The notes below the pieces were generated by a model. That model was not told the origin of the DNA. It made no database searches and saw only the letters and a program-made list of their open reading frames with translations. From positions 1-64,000 of the forward strand of contig JAFQXO010000008.1 of assembly GCA_017406925.1 (NCBI GenBank): a stretch of DNA of 64,000 nt, read 5' to 3'. The DNA comes from Eubacterium sp. Lineage in GTDB: Bacteria; Bacillota; Clostridia; Lachnospirales; Lachnospiraceae. The stretch's first letter is position 1, and every line of letters begins with the position of its first letter. This document shows positions 8,066-16,724 of this stretch, one piece after another. The translations under genes and the position numbers were made by a program.

Positions 8066-8632
8066 ATGACGAAGAATATTATGATTGTAGGTGTCGGAGG
8101 ACAAGGCACACTACTTACAAGTAGAATTTTAGGAAACATTACACAACAAGCTGGCTATGACGTGAAACTTTCAGAGGTTCATGGTATGGCTCAGCGAGGC
8201 GGTAGTGTAGTTACATATGTGCGTTACGGCGACGAAGTCGCTGAGCCAATAGTAGAGGAAGGCCAAGCAGATGTTTTGATTGCCTTTGAAAAACTGGAAG
8301 CACTTAGATACGCACACTTCTTAAAAAAAGATGGAGTTATCATCGTGAATGATCAGCGAATAGATCCAATGCCAGTTGTGATTGGTGCCATGGAATATCC
8401 AACTGATATCATTGATGAACTATCAAAGAAATACGAGGTTATTACTGTCGATGCCATGAAAGAAGCGCTCGAGATGGGAAACGCTAGAGTATTCAATGTA
8501 ATTATTCTTGGCGTTGCATCTAAGACTATGGATTTCGATGAATCTCAGTGGGAAGAGGCTATAAAAAATAATGTGCCTCCGAAGACAGTTGATTTGAACC
8601 TTACAGCATTTAAAAAGGGAAGAAATAATTAA
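8066..8632 (+). CDS. iorB: Indolepyruvate oxidoreductase, beta subunit
   Basis: Gamma-domain partner of IorA, contacting CoA and completing the 2-oxoacid oxidoreductase. The 188-residue product starts KNIMIVGVGGQGTLLTSRIL, the glycine-rich motif of the family, followed by EVHGMAQRGGSVVTYVRYG, a segment invariant in IorB/PorG proteins. ATG 8066 lies one base after the iorA stop with AAAGGGGTG upstream; a longer frame reading into iorA is not used. It overlaps the amidohydrolase by one base. Confidence 0.95.
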   Translation: MTKNIMIVGVGGQGTLLTSRILGNITQQAGYDVKLSEVHGMAQRGGSVVTYVRYGDEVAEPIVEEGQADVLIAFEKLEALRYAHFLKKDGVIIVNDQRIDPMPVVIGAMEYPTDIIDELSKKYEVITVDAMKEALEMGNARVFNVIILGVASKTMDFDESQWEEAIKNNVPPKTVDLNLTAFKKGRNN

Positions 8633-9465
8633 TGATTATTGATGCACATACGCATATATACCCGGATTTAATTGCAGGGCAAACCATTCGTGGAATGGAA
8701 AAAATTATTTACAATAGCCAAGGTTTTCACGCACAAGCTGCAAGCAGCGGAAAGGCTACAGATCTGACCAAGAGCTGTGAAGAAAGTGGCATTGATTTGG
8801 CTATCGTATGCCCAGTGGCAACGAATACTAGACAACCTGCAAAGTTAAATAAAATCGGACGAGAGATGAATGAGCATACAGACGAAACAAGACTATTCAG
8901 TTTTGGTGCGATTCATCCGGATAATGAAGATTACAAAGAAATAATAGATGAAATTGTTGCGGCAGATATGAAGGGAATTAAAATTCACCCTGATTATCAG
9001 AAGACAGAGTTTGATGACGAAAAGTATATTCGCATTATGGACTATGCAGCAGAAAAGGATCTTGTTATTGTAACTCACGCAGGGGAGGACATTGGCTTGC
9101 CAGATAAAGTGCACTGCACACCTGATATGATTTTGAATGTGTGGAAGCATATTCAACCAGAAAAGTTAGTGCTAGCACATATGGCTGGTTGGAAACTTTG
9201 GGATGAGGTCGAAGAGAAGATTGTCGGAATGCCAGTTTACATGGACTCGGCCATCTGTATGAATAAGACGACACCTATTCACTTAGAACAAGAGCAGTTT
9301 GCTCGTATTGTAAAAAATCACGGGGCGGATAAAGTTCTTTTCGGAACTGACTCTCCTTGGTATGACCAAGAGATTGCTCTTAAAGATTTGAGAGAGAGCG
9401 GACTGACTAGCGAAGAACTAGAATTAGTGCTAGGTGAAAACGCAAAAAGACTACTAAATATTTAG
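8632..9465 (+). CDS. Amidohydrolase-family (TIM-barrel) metal-dependent hydrolase or decarboxylase
   Basis: Amidohydrolase_2-type protein of 277 residues. Metal ligands are visible: DAHTHIYPD at residues 3-11, GIKIHPDYQ in the middle, THAGED, HMAGW and the terminal FGTDSPW aspartate. Such enzymes hydrolyse or decarboxylate carboxylic acids and lactones; the precise substrate is unknown. It starts on the iorB stop (TAATG) and is 16 bases before the acyl-CoA ligase, so it belongs to the same catabolic operon. A decarboxylase role on an aryl acid would fit but is only a suggestion. Confidence 0.82.
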   Translation: MIIDAHTHIYPDLIAGQTIRGMEKIIYNSQGFHAQAASSGKATDLTKSCEESGIDLAIVCPVATNTRQPAKLNKIGREMNEHTDETRLFSFGAIHPDNEDYKEIIDEIVAADMKGIKIHPDYQKTEFDDEKYIRIMDYAAEKDLVIVTHAGEDIGLPDKVHCTPDMILNVWKHIQPEKLVLAHMAGWKLWDEVEEKIVGMPVYMDSAICMNKTTPIHLEQEQFARIVKNHGADKVLFGTDSPWYDQEIALKDLRESGLTSEELELVLGENAKRLLNI

Positions 9466-9481
9466 GCAGAAAGGAAATGTT

Positions 9482-11116
9482 ATGCCAATTACAGAATTAC
9501 TAGAAAAAAATGCAAAAGAATATCCTAATGACGTTTGTCTCGTGGAAATCAATCCAGATGTTCACGAGAAGAAGAGAATCACTTGGAAAGAGTACGAGTT
9601 GATTCAGCCGGATACGAAGAGTCATTATAGAAGAGAAATTACTTGGAACATATTTGATGAGAAGGCTAACCGTATCGCAAACTTCCTTATGAGTAGAGGA
9701 ATCAAGAAGGGTGACAAGGTTGCCATTCTTATGATGAACTGTCTCGAATGGCTTCCAATATATTTTGGTATATTAAAAACTGGAGCATTGGCTGTGCCAA
9801 TGAACTTCAGATTTGATTCAGAAGAGATTAGATACTGTCTGAATCTTTCAGAGGCAGATGCTTTGATTTTTGGACCTGAGTTTGTGGGACGTCTAGAGGA
9901 AATCGTAGATTATTTCGAAGAGGATGAGTTATTGTTCTTCGTGGGAACAGACTGTCCTTCGTTTGCTGAGGACTTTGAGGAATTAGTGGCTGACTGTTCA
10001 TCAGAAAAGCCAGATGTTCCATTGAGTGACGAGGACGACGCAGTCATCTATTTCTCGTCGGGCACGACTGGCTTTCCTAAGGCTATTCTTCACAATCATA
10101 CGAGTCTTATGCACTCATGTATCGTGGAACAGAAACATCATGGTCAGACTAAAGATGATGTGTTTCTTTGTATTCCACCACTATATCACACTGGTGCGAA
10201 GATGCATTGGTTCGGAAGTCTTCTTTCAGGTAGCAAGGCGATACTACTTCGCGGAGTTACACCAAAGACTATACTTGAGACTGTATCAAATGAAGGATGT
10301 ACCATCGTATGGCTGCTCGTTCCTTGGGCACAAGATATCCTTCTTGCGCTTGACCGCGGTGATGTGAAGATGGAAGATTACAAACTCGACCAGTGGAGAC
10401 TTATGCACATCGGTGCGCAGCCTGTACCTAAGAGTTTAATTAAGAGATGGAAAGAGTACTTCCCAAATCACGACTATGACACGAACTATGGCTTGAGTGA
10501 GTCTATCGGTCCTGGTTGTGTACATTTGGGAGTTGAAAATATAGAAAAAGTAGGTGCCATCGGTATCCCTGGCTACGGTTGGGAAGCAAAGATTGTAGAT
10601 CCCGACGGCAATGAAGTCGAAAAAGGCACAGTTGGCGAACTCATAGTCAAAGGTCCCGGAGTTATGACTTGTTACTTTAACGATGAGGAAGCTACGAAGG
10701 AATCTTTGAAGGATGGATGGCTATATACAGGTGATATGGCTCAGACCGATGAAGATGGCTTTATCTATTTGGTTGACAGAAAGAAAGATGTTATAATTAG
10801 TGGTGGAGAGAATCTCTACCCAGTTCAGATAGAAAACTACCTAAGTAAATTTCCAAAACTGAAAGACGTAGCCGTGATTGGCATCGCGGACGAACGTTTG
10901 GGAGAGATAGCAGCAGCGGTAATTGAATTAAATCCGGACACTGAGTGTACAGAGGATGAGGTTAACGAGTTTTGTATGAAACTACCTCGTTACAAGAGAC
11001 CACGAAAGATTATTTTCGCGGATGTTCCTCGAAATGCCACAGGCAAAATCGAGAAACCTAAACTCAGAAAGATGTATCACAGTGTGAACTTGGTTGCTGC
11101 ACAAAATGAGAGCTAA
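9482..11116 (+). CDS. AMP-forming acyl/aryl-CoA synthetase (ANL superfamily)
   Basis: Activates a carboxylic acid with ATP and CoA, or could run in reverse to release acid from the CoA thioester made by IorAB. The 544-residue protein has the ANL core: IYFSSGTTGFPKA (P-loop, near residue 190), YGLSES, the GWLYTGDMAQTDEDGF and DRKKDVIISGGENLYP hinge segments, and the C-terminal ATGKIEKPKLR with the catalytic lysine. A short insert near residues 30-45 lengthens the N-terminus slightly. Last gene of the ior operon; no clear terminator follows, only a weak AT-rich hairpin before the transporter genes. Confidence 0.9.
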   Translation: MPITELLEKNAKEYPNDVCLVEINPDVHEKKRITWKEYELIQPDTKSHYRREITWNIFDEKANRIANFLMSRGIKKGDKVAILMMNCLEWLPIYFGILKTGALAVPMNFRFDSEEIRYCLNLSEADALIFGPEFVGRLEEIVDYFEEDELLFFVGTDCPSFAEDFEELVADCSSEKPDVPLSDEDDAVIYFSSGTTGFPKAILHNHTSLMHSCIVEQKHHGQTKDDVFLCIPPLYHTGAKMHWFGSLLSGSKAILLRGVTPKTILETVSNEGCTIVWLLVPWAQDILLALDRGDVKMEDYKLDQWRLMHIGAQPVPKSLIKRWKEYFPNHDYDTNYGLSESIGPGCVHLGVENIEKVGAIGIPGYGWEAKIVDPDGNEVEKGTVGELIVKGPGVMTCYFNDEEATKESLKDGWLYTGDMAQTDEDGFIYLVDRKKDVIISGGENLYPVQIENYLSKFPKLKDVAVIGIADERLGEIAAAVIELNPDTECTEDEVNEFCMKLPRYKRPRKIIFADVPRNATGKIEKPKLRKMYHSVNLVAAQNES

Positions 11117-11154
11117 ATTTAGAGGGATATAAATTTATTTTTAGGAGGTTTATT

Positions 11155-11916
11155 ATGAAGAGAATTTTAGCATTAACATTAGTTATGGTTCTTGCACTTG
11201 GATTGTTCGCAGGATGTGGAAAGTCCAGTGATAATAAGGACAAAAAGTGGATTGTTGCAACTGACACAGTATTCAAACCATTTGAGTACACAGACAAAGA
11301 CAACAATTTCGTAGGTATCGATGTTGATATCATGGCAGCAGTTGCTAAGGACCAGGGATTTGAATATGAGTTGAAGAGCCTTGGTTGGGACTCAGCTATT
11401 GCAGCTTGCCAGGCTAATCAGGCAGACGCAATGATTGCGGGAGCATCTATCACTGATGAGCGTAAAGAATCTGGATGGATTTTCTCAGACGGATATTTCA
11501 ACGCTACACAGTCAATGGCAGTTAAAGCTGGTTCTGGCATTAAGTCATTCAATGATGTAAAGGGCAAGAAGATTGCAGTTAAGAATGGTACAGAGGGTGC
11601 TTCATATGCAGAGAGCTTGAAGAAGAAGTATGACTTCAAGATTACTAAGTTTGAAGACTCACCTACTATGTATCAGGCAGTTGAAGGCGGACAGTGTGTA
11701 GCTTGTTTCGAGGATACACCTATCATGCAGGCATCTATCAAAGATGGACAGGAGTTAGAAGTTGTTAAGTCAACTGAAAACAAAGGTTCAGACTATGGCG
11801 TGGCTGTATTCAACAAGAATAAACAGGAATTCTTGGATATGTTCAACAAGGGTCTTGCAAACATCAAGAAGAACGGAACATATGACAAGATTATTGAAAA
11901 ATATCTAGGAAAATAA
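11155..11916 (+). CDS. Polar amino acid ABC transporter, substrate-binding lipoprotein
   Basis: Extracellular solute-binding protein family 3. The 253-residue precursor has a lipoprotein signal (hydrophobic stretch, then LGLFAGCGKS, lipidated Cys at 21) and the family opening WIVATDTVFKPFEY, with the KGKKIAVKNGTEGASYAE motif for domain 2. It binds a polar amino acid, with glutamine, arginine or histidine most often seen; the ligand is not readable here. RBS AGGAGG is strong. A hairpin separates it from the permease, which would give excess binding protein over membrane parts. Confidence 0.93.
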   Translation: MKRILALTLVMVLALGLFAGCGKSSDNKDKKWIVATDTVFKPFEYTDKDNNFVGIDVDIMAAVAKDQGFEYELKSLGWDSAIAACQANQADAMIAGASITDERKESGWIFSDGYFNATQSMAVKAGSGIKSFNDVKGKKIAVKNGTEGASYAESLKKKYDFKITKFEDSPTMYQAVEGGQCVACFEDTPIMQASIKDGQELEVVKSTENKGSDYGVAVFNKNKQEFLDMFNKGLANIKKNGTYDKIIEKYLGK

Positions 11917-11941
11917 TATAATATTTTTCAGATGATTTAGT

Positions 11942-11977
11942 AAGGACACCATGACAAATGGTGTCTTTACTTTTTGA
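11942..11977 (+). terminator. Attenuating hairpin between binding protein and permease
   Basis: An 11-pair stem (AAGGACACCAT against ATGGTGTCTTT, loop GACAA) is followed by ACTTTTTG. It probably reduces read-through into the permease and ATPase genes, a common arrangement in such importers. Confidence 0.65.
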
Positions 11978-11989
11978 AAGGATTAAAAA

Positions 11990-12670
11990 ATGATACAGAT
12001 TTTACATGAGTATGGACCGATACTATTGAAGTCTATGGGCAACACTTTGCTACTCGCATTGTGTGGCCTATTCTTTGCGTGTATTCTAGGTCTGATATTT
12101 GGCGTACTAAGCGTTATCCACAACAAAGTCTGCAACGTCATCGCGCAGGTTTTCGTAGATGTAATTCGTGGCGTGCCAATGATTGTATTGGCCTATTTCA
12201 TTTACTTCGGTGTTCCATATGGAATTAATACGATGTTAGGTGGCGATGTCACACTGTCAGCGTTGCAAGCGGGTACGATATGTTTGGCATTAAACTGTGG
12301 TGCCTATATGGCAGAGATTATCCGAGCAGGTATCCAGTCAGTAGATATCGGACAGATGGAAGCAGCTAGAAGTTTGGGTCTCCCATACTGGAGAGCGATG
12401 GCTAAGGTTGTATTGCCACAGGCAATAAAAACGATGATTCCAAGTATCATCAACCAGTTCATCATCACGCTGAAAGATACATCGATTCTATCGATTATCG
12501 GATTTCCAGAATTGGTTAATGAGGCGAAGAGCGTTGTTGCGATTACATTCAAATCATTCCAGGTTTGGATTATCGTCGGCTTTATGTATCTAATAGTTAT
12601 TACGCTACTTTCTAAGTTAGCTAAGTATATAGAAAAGAGAATGGGAGGTGGAAGAAGACATCATGAATAA
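11990..12670 (+). CDS. Polar amino acid ABC transporter, permease
   Basis: HisM/GlnP-type permease, 226 residues with about five helices. The EAA loop for ATPase contact is visible as [20 protein letters not shown] near residues 124-143, and [17 protein letters not shown] is the typical early segment. It works with the binding protein at 11155 and the ATPase at 12663, whose start it overlaps by eight bases. Confidence 0.93.
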   Translation: MIQILHEYGPILLKSMGNTLLLALCGLFFACILGLIFGVLSVIHNKVCNVIAQVFVDVIRGVPMIVLAYFIYFGVPYGINTMLGGDVTLSALQAGTICLALNCGAYMAEIIRAGIQSVDIGQMEAARSLGLPYWRAMAKVVLPQAIKTMIPSIINQFIITLKDTSILSIIGFPELVNEAKSVVAITFKSFQVWIIVGFMYLIVITLLSKLAKYIEKRMGGGRRHHE

Positions 12671-13403
12671 AGATAATGTTAAAATTCACGTATCACATCT
12701 CGAAAAATTCTTCGGAAAACTAGAAGTATTAAAAGATATTTCTACAGATATATATGAAGGTGAAGTAGTGGTGGTTATCGGACCTTCTGGTAGCGGTAAA
12801 TCTACTTTCCTAAGATGCTTGAATTTATTAGAGGATATAACAGGTGGCGAGGTTATCGTTGATGGCAACCGTCTATCTGATAAACATGTAAATATCAACA
12901 AGGCGAGAGAAGAAATTGGAATGGTATTCCAGCATTTTAATCTTTTCAACAATATGGATGTATTAAGCAATCTTACTCTTGCACCTACTCAGTTGAAGAA
13001 ACAAAGTAAAGAAGAGGCAAACGAATATGCCATGAAAGTTCTCACTCGTGTGGGACTTGATGACAAGGCACACTCGATGCCAGCACAATTGTCAGGTGGA
13101 CAGAAGCAACGTGCAGCTATCGCCAGATCACTTTGTATGAAGCCAGACATAATGCTTTTCGATGAGCCTACTTCAGCGCTTGATCCAGAAATGGTTGGAG
13201 AAGTGCTTCAGGTTATGAAGAAACTGGCACAGGAAGGCATGACGATGGTTATCGTTACCCATGAGATTGGCTTCGCCAGAGAAGTGGCCGATAGAGTACT
13301 CTTCATGGATGGTGGATACATCGTAGAAGAAGGAACTCCAGAAGAAGTATTTAACAATCCAAAAGAACCAAGAACGATAGACTTTTTGAATAAGGTGTTA
13401 TAA
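12663..13403 (+). CDS. Polar amino acid ABC transporter, ATP-binding protein
   Basis: GlnQ/HisP-type ATPase, 246 residues. Walker A is GPSGSGKST, the Q-loop is [11 protein letters not shown], the signature is [15 protein letters not shown], and Walker B is [16 protein letters not shown], followed by the switch His in [14 protein letters not shown] ends 15 bases before ATG 12663, inside the permease gene, supporting coupled translation. It energises amino-acid uptake with the two genes upstream. Confidence 0.95.
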   Translation: MNKDNVKIHVSHLEKFFGKLEVLKDISTDIYEGEVVVVIGPSGSGKSTFLRCLNLLEDITGGEVIVDGNRLSDKHVNINKAREEIGMVFQHFNLFNNMDVLSNLTLAPTQLKKQSKEEANEYAMKVLTRVGLDDKAHSMPAQLSGGQKQRAAIARSLCMKPDIMLFDEPTSALDPEMVGEVLQVMKKLAQEGMTMVIVTHEIGFAREVADRVLFMDGGYIVEEGTPEEVFNNPKEPRTIDFLNKVL

Positions 13404-13440
13404 TAAAAAGTAGTATTCTATTTTAGAAAGGGATAAAAGT

Positions 13441-14214
13441 ATGGCAGATAACAATATGTATAATCAAGTACCTAATAGTAATTCGCCACAGCGAAATAAC
13501 CAGTCTAAAGTATCTCCCAAAAAGTATAAGCCGATTTATAAAAGAGTATGGTTTTGGTTTATTATTTTGTTTGAAATAATATACTTAAGTTCATGTGCAG
13601 CAATAATGAGTAGTAGTAATGATACTGATACAAATGAACCAACAACAGAAATAGAAGTTAAAACTACTCAACAGCAAACGGAGGCGACGACGTACAAAAA
13701 GCCTGAAACTACAACTCATAAGATTGTGGCAACAACACAGAAAAAAGTAGAAAAGAAAAAGGATGATGTGCGAGATGTTGAAATAGCTACCGTTAAGAAA
13801 AATTTTTACACAGTAGGTGAAACAGCAAAACAAGCCGGCATATCTATGAAGTTCAAGAAAGCCATTGTTTCTCATGGTGACTCCGATGGTTTTGTTCGTC
13901 CAGATAAAGGAAAAGAATATGTCATTTGTGTATTCAAAGTAAAGAATAAATCTGACGAAAAGATATCTATGTCATGGGCAGAATTTGAAGCTTATATTGA
14001 CAATAGGTCAATTGATGAGGATGTTTGGGGACTTCAGTGTGAAGACGCAAAAAAATATGGGGATTTTAGCGGGGAAGTATCTCCTGGAAAAACTTTAGAA
14101 GGATGCGTGGTTTATGAAGTTAAAAAGGGATGGAAGAAACTTGAAATGAGAACAGATTTAGGTTTTGGATTCTTCCATAAAAAGGAAGTTATCTTCAAAG
14201 TAAAGAATAAATAA
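13441..14214 (+). CDS. Membrane-anchored DUF4352-like protein (paralogue 1)
   Basis: Unknown function. The 257-residue protein has a short Gln/Asn/Pro-rich cytoplasmic head, one membrane helix at about 37-58 (VWFWFIILFEIIYLSSCAA), a Thr/Lys-rich external linker (about 60-105), then an immunoglobulin-like domain of DUF4352 type: YTVGETAKQAGISMKFKKA, YVICVFKVKNKSDEKISMSW, and a final GWKKLEMRTDLGFGFF. A close paralogue lies at 15901, beyond the divergent regulator/kinase pair. The SCAA sequence could also be read as a lipobox-like end of the helix, but the start is unlike a signal peptide. Confidence 0.75.
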   Translation: MADNNMYNQVPNSNSPQRNNQSKVSPKKYKPIYKRVWFWFIILFEIIYLSSCAAIMSSSNDTDTNEPTTEIEVKTTQQQTEATTYKKPETTTHKIVATTQKKVEKKKDDVRDVEIATVKKNFYTVGETAKQAGISMKFKKAIVSHGDSDGFVRPDKGKEYVICVFKVKNKSDEKISMSWAEFEAYIDNRSIDEDVWGLQCEDAKKYGDFSGEVSPGKTLEGCVVYEVKKGWKKLEMRTDLGFGFFHKKEVIFKVKNK

Positions 14215-14224
14215 AAAGAGATAC

Positions 14225-14253
14225 AAAACGCGGGCATAATGCCCGCGTTTTAT
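14225..14253. terminator. Bidirectional terminator between converging genes
   Basis: AAAACGCGGGC pairs perfectly with GCCCGCGTTTT across loop ATAAT. T-runs are present on both strands, so it can end both the DUF4352-like gene and the converging regulator gene. Confidence 0.88.
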
Positions 14254-14675
14254 TATGATTCTATATGAGCTTCACCCATTTCATCTAGGAGTAAATTAGC
14301 TTCCATAAAGTTCTTTTTCTTTTCAATCGCAAAAATAATTATGCTATCTCTTTTTATTCGAGGATATAAGATAGAGTGATCTGATAGCTTAAGTAATCTG
14401 TTTGACTCATCTACAGTTAGTTCCATTGCGAAGCAGAGTGCTAAAACTTTATCACGTGACGGTGTTTTTGAACCATCAAATATTTGATAACCATAATTTG
14501 TTTGGATGTTAGCACGGTCAATAATCTCAGCTTTTGTCATTTCTTGTTTTTCCAAACATTGATTCAAGTATTCATGGAAAGTAATGTTAGAAATGTCATC
14601 AAAGTTGTCCTCGACATAATCTTGCAAATTTTTTGAATTTTCTAAAACTTTCATTAACTCATCAGTTGATTTCAT
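14253..14675 (-). CDS. XRE-type helix-turn-helix protein
   Basis: Probable DNA-binding regulator, 140 residues. The middle (about 45-100) reads as an XRE-like domain: FHEYLNQCLEKQEMTKAEI, then a helix around IQTNYGYQIFDGSKTPSRD, and VLALCFAMELTVDESNRLL, the last being the typical helix 4-5 of XRE proteins. The flanks (N-terminal 40 and C-terminal 40 residues) are not recognised. It diverges from the Ser/Thr kinase at 14767 and the two share a 91-base control region with back-to-back promoters, so it may be regulated with, or by, the kinase. Confidence 0.75.
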   Translation of the reverse strand: MKSTDELMKVLENSKNLQDYVEDNFDDISNITFHEYLNQCLEKQEMTKAEIIDRANIQTNYGYQIFDGSKTPSRDKVLALCFAMELTVDESNRLLKLSDHSILYPRIKRDSIIIFAIEKKKNFMEANLLLDEMGEAHIES

Positions 14676-14735
14676 ATTATTCCTCGCTTTAATCTTTGCG
14701 CCACATAAACGCTATTTTTGTTATACTTGTAACAT

Positions 14736-14765
14736 AGTATATTTTTAAATAGGGGTAATTGTCAA
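14736..14765 (-). promoter_or_regulatory. Promoter of the XRE gene, part of a divergent control region
   Basis: On the minus strand TTGACA (14765-14760) and TATACT (14741-14736) are 18 bases apart. On the plus strand another TATACT lies at 14722-14727, toward the kinase. The two TATACT boxes form the ends of an imperfect palindrome, 14722-14741, that would suit autoregulation by a helix-turn-helix dimer. Confidence 0.6.
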
Positions 14766-14766
14766 A

Positions 14767-15801
14767 TTGAAAGAAACCTATTACAAGGAAAAGTTTATAC
14801 AGTTATCGGAATTTTCAAAGACAGATAAATGCACCACGACGCTCATCCAAAATGTGGATACGAAGGAAGTGGTGGTAAAAAAAGTAATGCCTTACGGCAA
14901 TTATGAAGTTTATCAAAAGTTATGTCAGATAGAGAGTAAACACCTGGCTAAGATTTTAGATTGCTTTACAGAAAATGATCATTGTGTTGTGATTGAGCAA
15001 TATATAAATGGTAAGCGACTAGATGCAATGATGTATGAACAGAGTTTAAGTGATGAGGATGTATTACATATTATGACAGGACTTTGCGAAGCATTAACTG
15101 AGGTACATGCTAAAGGAATTATACATAGAGATATACAACCGAGGAATATTGTTATTGCCGAAGGCAATGTTATTCTTCTTGATTTTGATATTGCTAGAAC
15201 GAAAAAAGAAAATATGGAAAAAGATACTAGACTTCTCGGAACTGCAGGATATGCGTCACCGGAACAATTTGGGTTTGCACAGACTGATGAGAGAAGTGAT
15301 ATTTATTCGCTTGGAAAAGTTTTAGAAGAAATGCTTGCGAATAGGGCAAATGGCAATAAAACTTTTTTAAATGATGTTGCTAATAAATGTACGCAAATAG
15401 ATCCTAATCTTAGATATCAGAATGCAGATGAACTACTTAGAGAGATTCGAGGAAAAAGGACCAAGAAAAATTCTAATTGGGGTATGCTTGCATATTGTGA
15501 AAAAAGATATATTCCTATTTATATAATAGTTATAATCATATATTTGTTTGTTACAAGCGCTATCGTGGCTGCTGGACTAGATATGACAAATGGAATAGCA
15601 TTTAAAATAATTGCAATGTATTTGAATCTTATGTCCGTACTTTTACCTACATTGTATCTTTTGAACATCGGTAGAGTGGCAGACAAATTGATTCCTGCCA
15701 ACTTTAAACATAAGTGGGTGAAGATTTTGGTAAGAGTATTGGTTGCAATTACAATTTTTATGCTTGTAATGCTTTTGGAAGCAATTATTCTTCCATCTTA
15801 A
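14767..15801 (+). CDS. Membrane Ser/Thr protein kinase-like protein
   Basis: Eukaryotic-type (Hanks) kinase of 344 residues. The catalytic loop is IIHRDIQPRNIVI (H120-R121-D122), the metal-binding segment is LDFDIAR (D139-F140-D141, DFD in place of DFG), and the activation region is GTAGYASPEQFG with the APE-like SPE. The N-lobe lysine is probably in EVVVKKV. The kinase domain ends near residue 235; three membrane helices follow (about 250-275, 285-305 and 320-342) and no extracellular sensor such as PASTA is present. TTG 14767, preceded by AGGGGT, is the only start with a ribosome site. Target unknown; the divergent XRE protein and the flanking DUF4352-like paralogues are candidates. Confidence 0.85.
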   Translation: MKETYYKEKFIQLSEFSKTDKCTTTLIQNVDTKEVVVKKVMPYGNYEVYQKLCQIESKHLAKILDCFTENDHCVVIEQYINGKRLDAMMYEQSLSDEDVLHIMTGLCEALTEVHAKGIIHRDIQPRNIVIAEGNVILLDFDIARTKKENMEKDTRLLGTAGYASPEQFGFAQTDERSDIYSLGKVLEEMLANRANGNKTFLNDVANKCTQIDPNLRYQNADELLREIRGKRTKKNSNWGMLAYCEKRYIPIYIIVIIIYLFVTSAIVAAGLDMTNGIAFKIIAMYLNLMSVLLPTLYLLNIGRVADKLIPANFKHKWVKILVRVLVAITIFMLVMLLEAIILPS

Positions 15802-15845
15802 TAACGATTATGCTCGGAGCATAACAATCGTGTCTTTATAAATAG

Positions 15846-15884
15846 TAAAATTCCCTTATAGAAATATGGGGGAATTTTTTATTT
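15846..15884 (+). terminator. Terminator-like hairpin before the second DUF4352 gene
   Basis: AAAATTCCC and GGGGAATTTT form a stem around an AT-rich loop, followed by TTATTTTA. A second small hairpin (TTATGCTC/GAGCATAA) lies just upstream near 15809. They separate the kinase from the gene at 15901. Confidence 0.6.
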
Positions 15885-15900
15885 TAGAAAGGAGATTATT

Positions 15901-16578
15901 ATGACAGATAATAACAATAATACACAAAATCCAAACCCTGCTCCACAGCAGCCTCAACCACAGCAAAAGCAGAAAAAACCTATTTACAAAAAAGTGTGGT
16001 TCTGGATTATTATAGTCTTAGTGGTTCTATTCTTAGGATCATGCGCAGCTTTATTAGGAAGTGATGATACAGGCACAGGTACCGATAAGGAAGCGAAATC
16101 TAAATCAGAAGCAAAGAAAGATGACATGAAGGATGTGGACGAAGAGACGGAAACAAAGAAAAAGTTTTACACAGTAGGTGAAACAGCAAAATACAACGGC
16201 ATCTCTATGAAGTTTGAAAAGGCTGTTGTTTCTCATGGAGACAAAAGTAAATTCATAGAACCTGATAAAGGAAAAGAGTTTGTCATTTGTGTATTTAAGG
16301 TTAAGAATAAATCAGATGACAAAATATCAATGTCGTGGGCTACATTTGAAGCTTATGTTGATGATAAATCCATCGATGAAGATATCATAGGTCTTCAATT
16401 GCCAGAGGCAGAAAAATATGGATCGTTCGATGGGGAGATTGCACCTGGAAAATCTTTAGAAGGCAGTGTGGTTTATCAACTTAAAAAAGGATGGAAGAAA
16501 CTTGAAATGAGAACAGATTTAGGTTTCGGACTATTTGATGAAAATCAAGTTATCTTCAAGGTTAAAAACAAAAAATAA
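15901..16578 (+). CDS. Membrane-anchored DUF4352-like protein (paralogue 2)
   Basis: Paralogue of the gene at 13441 with the same plan over 225 residues: Asn/Gln/Pro-rich head, single helix (VWFWIIIVLVVLFLGSCAA, about 33-55), a shorter charged linker rich in Lys/Asp/Glu instead of Thr, and the same immunoglobulin-like domain (YTVGETAKYNGISMKFEKA, KISMSWATFEAYVDDKSIDE, GWKKLEMRTDLGFGLF). The two domains are very similar while the linkers differ, as expected of a tandem duplication later split by, or built around, the regulator/kinase pair. Function unknown. Confidence 0.75.
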   Translation: MTDNNNNTQNPNPAPQQPQPQQKQKKPIYKKVWFWIIIVLVVLFLGSCAALLGSDDTGTGTDKEAKSKSEAKKDDMKDVDEETETKKKFYTVGETAKYNGISMKFEKAVVSHGDKSKFIEPDKGKEFVICVFKVKNKSDDKISMSWATFEAYVDDKSIDEDIIGLQLPEAEKYGSFDGEIAPGKSLEGSVVYQLKKGWKKLEMRTDLGFGLFDENQVIFKVKNKK

Positions 16579-16608
16579 CAAGTGATGTTTTTGTTTGTGT
16601 AGTATTAG

Positions 16609-16637
16609 TTGCGGGCGTTAAGCCCGCAGCTTTTTTA
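16609..16637 (+). terminator. Intrinsic terminator after DUF4352 paralogue 2
   Basis: TGCGGGC pairs with GCCCGCA around loop GTTAA and is followed by GCTTTTTTATT. Confidence 0.85.
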
Positions 16638-16666
16638 TTAAAAATAAAAATATTCGTATTGAGATA

Positions 16667-16695
16667 TTGAAAACAAAAACTCGCTGATTTAAAAT
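16667..16695 (+). promoter_or_regulatory. Promoter of pgsA
   Basis: TTGAAA (16667-16672), a 17-base spacer and TAAAAT (16690-16695), about 30 bases before the pgsA start. Confidence 0.65.
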
Positions 16696-16724
16696 AAATA
16701 TGTTGAGGAAAAACGGGAGGAACT

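Noticed and set aside
7363..8139. Minus-strand frames opposite iorA and iorB
   Set aside because: They overlap well-conserved coding motifs on the plus strand and lack ribosome sites.
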